A program made the translations under genes and the position numbers. Source: Treponema sp. (GTDB lineage Bacteria > Spirochaetota > Spirochaetia > Treponematales > Breznakiellaceae). Taken from it: DNA of 13,714 nt. The DNA lies in contig JAITAN010000140.1 of the NCBI GenBank assembly GCA_031284105.1, positions 1 to 13,714 of the forward strand. Direction: 5' to 3'. A model generated the notes under the pieces. That model saw nothing but the letters and a program-made list of their open reading frames with translations, was not told the origin of the DNA and did no database searches. Shown here one piece after another: positions 13,670 through 13,714 of the stretch; positions within the stretch are counted from its first letter, which is position 1; each line of letters begins with the position of its first letter.

Positions 13670-13714
13670 ATGACGCATTACAAACATTGGCTGTCGGGCG
13701 GCCGGGACGACCAG
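13670..13714 (+). CDS. Unrecognised protein, N-terminus only, runs off the right edge
   Basis: ATG 13670 has a good ribosome-binding site, GGAGG (13656-13660), 9 nt upstream. Fifteen codons are visible, MTHYKHWLSGGRDDQ. Too little is present for assignment. It vaguely recalls the start of small hypothetical proteins in gut spirochaetes and bacteroidetes with an HWL...R..QL opening, but that is memory only. The same frame is open upstream through the 21-bp repeats to ATG 13418, without a ribosome-binding site there, so the repeats are more likely upstream sequence than coding sequence. Confidence 0.55.
   Translation, partial: MTHYKHWLSGGRDDQ

Noticed and set aside
13418..13714. Long open frame through the 21-bp repeats encoding KSTDS heptads fused to the last gene
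   Set aside because: ATG 13418 has no ribosome-binding site, while ATG 13670 in the same frame has GGAGG. A 21-bp unit without a stop is automatically open, and other frames on both strands are open too. Kept only as an alternative.

Overview
The window comes from a bacterium with an outer membrane. It carries a secreted lipoprotein glycosidase and a beta-barrel protein with a signal peptide and a C-terminal Phe. Base composition is intermediate by eye, Shine-Dalgarno sites are strong (AGGAGG), and promoters are sigma70-like. The gene content recalls host-associated spirochaetes of the Treponema group: a Wzi-like barrel, a small-form GH3 lipoprotein, DeoD, and a his operon reduced to hisGBH. 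That taxonomic guess is inference from memory, not something the sequence proves.

Layout. (1) 1-911, minus: a GH3/NagZ-like lipoprotein cut off by the left edge. (2) 912-1350: an intergenic block of imperfect palindromic repeats whose last copy runs into a promoter that seems to start transcription at the deoD ATG. (3) 1351-2097, plus: deoD with a clear intrinsic terminator. (4) 2280-4143, plus: a Wzi-like outer-membrane barrel. A run of 11 C near its 5' end puts the well-placed start codon out of frame with the barrel. Losing one C, or gaining two, would restore the frame, so this looks like a phase-variable gene read here in its OFF state. (5) 4257-6784, minus: flavodoxin, aldo/keto reductase and a DUF4405-type membrane protein with His pairs, a likely redox cluster. 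(6) 6785-7372: no intact gene, only coding-like fragments on the plus strand and a 13-bp inverted repeat. (7) 7373-10218, minus: a heavy-metal operon of a CadC/SmtB-type ArsR repressor, an HMA metallochaperone and a P1B-type Zn/Cd/Pb-exporting ATPase. There is a near-consensus promoter and an operator upstream of arsR, and a second palindrome with a possible promoter ahead of the chaperone. (8) 10480-12568, minus: hisG-hisB-hisH, each junction overlapping by 4 bp, apparently driven by a strong promoter that makes a leaderless mRNA. (9) 12622-13302, minus: a YdjM/DUF457 membrane metal-dependent hydrolase. (10) 13303-13714: short 10-bp repeats, then nine 21-bp tandem repeats, then the first 15 codons of an unrecognised gene running off the right edge.

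How the genes work together. The metal operon is a self-contained sense-and-export module. HisGBH covers ATP phosphoribosyl transfer, IGP dehydration and the glutaminase half of IGP synthase; its partner HisF and the other his enzymes must lie elsewhere. The flavodoxin, reductase and membrane protein probably share electron transfer. The likeliest under-described items are the poly-C switch on the barrel gene, the 21-bp array before the last gene, the palindromic repeat family around deoD, and the two apparent leaderless promoters.
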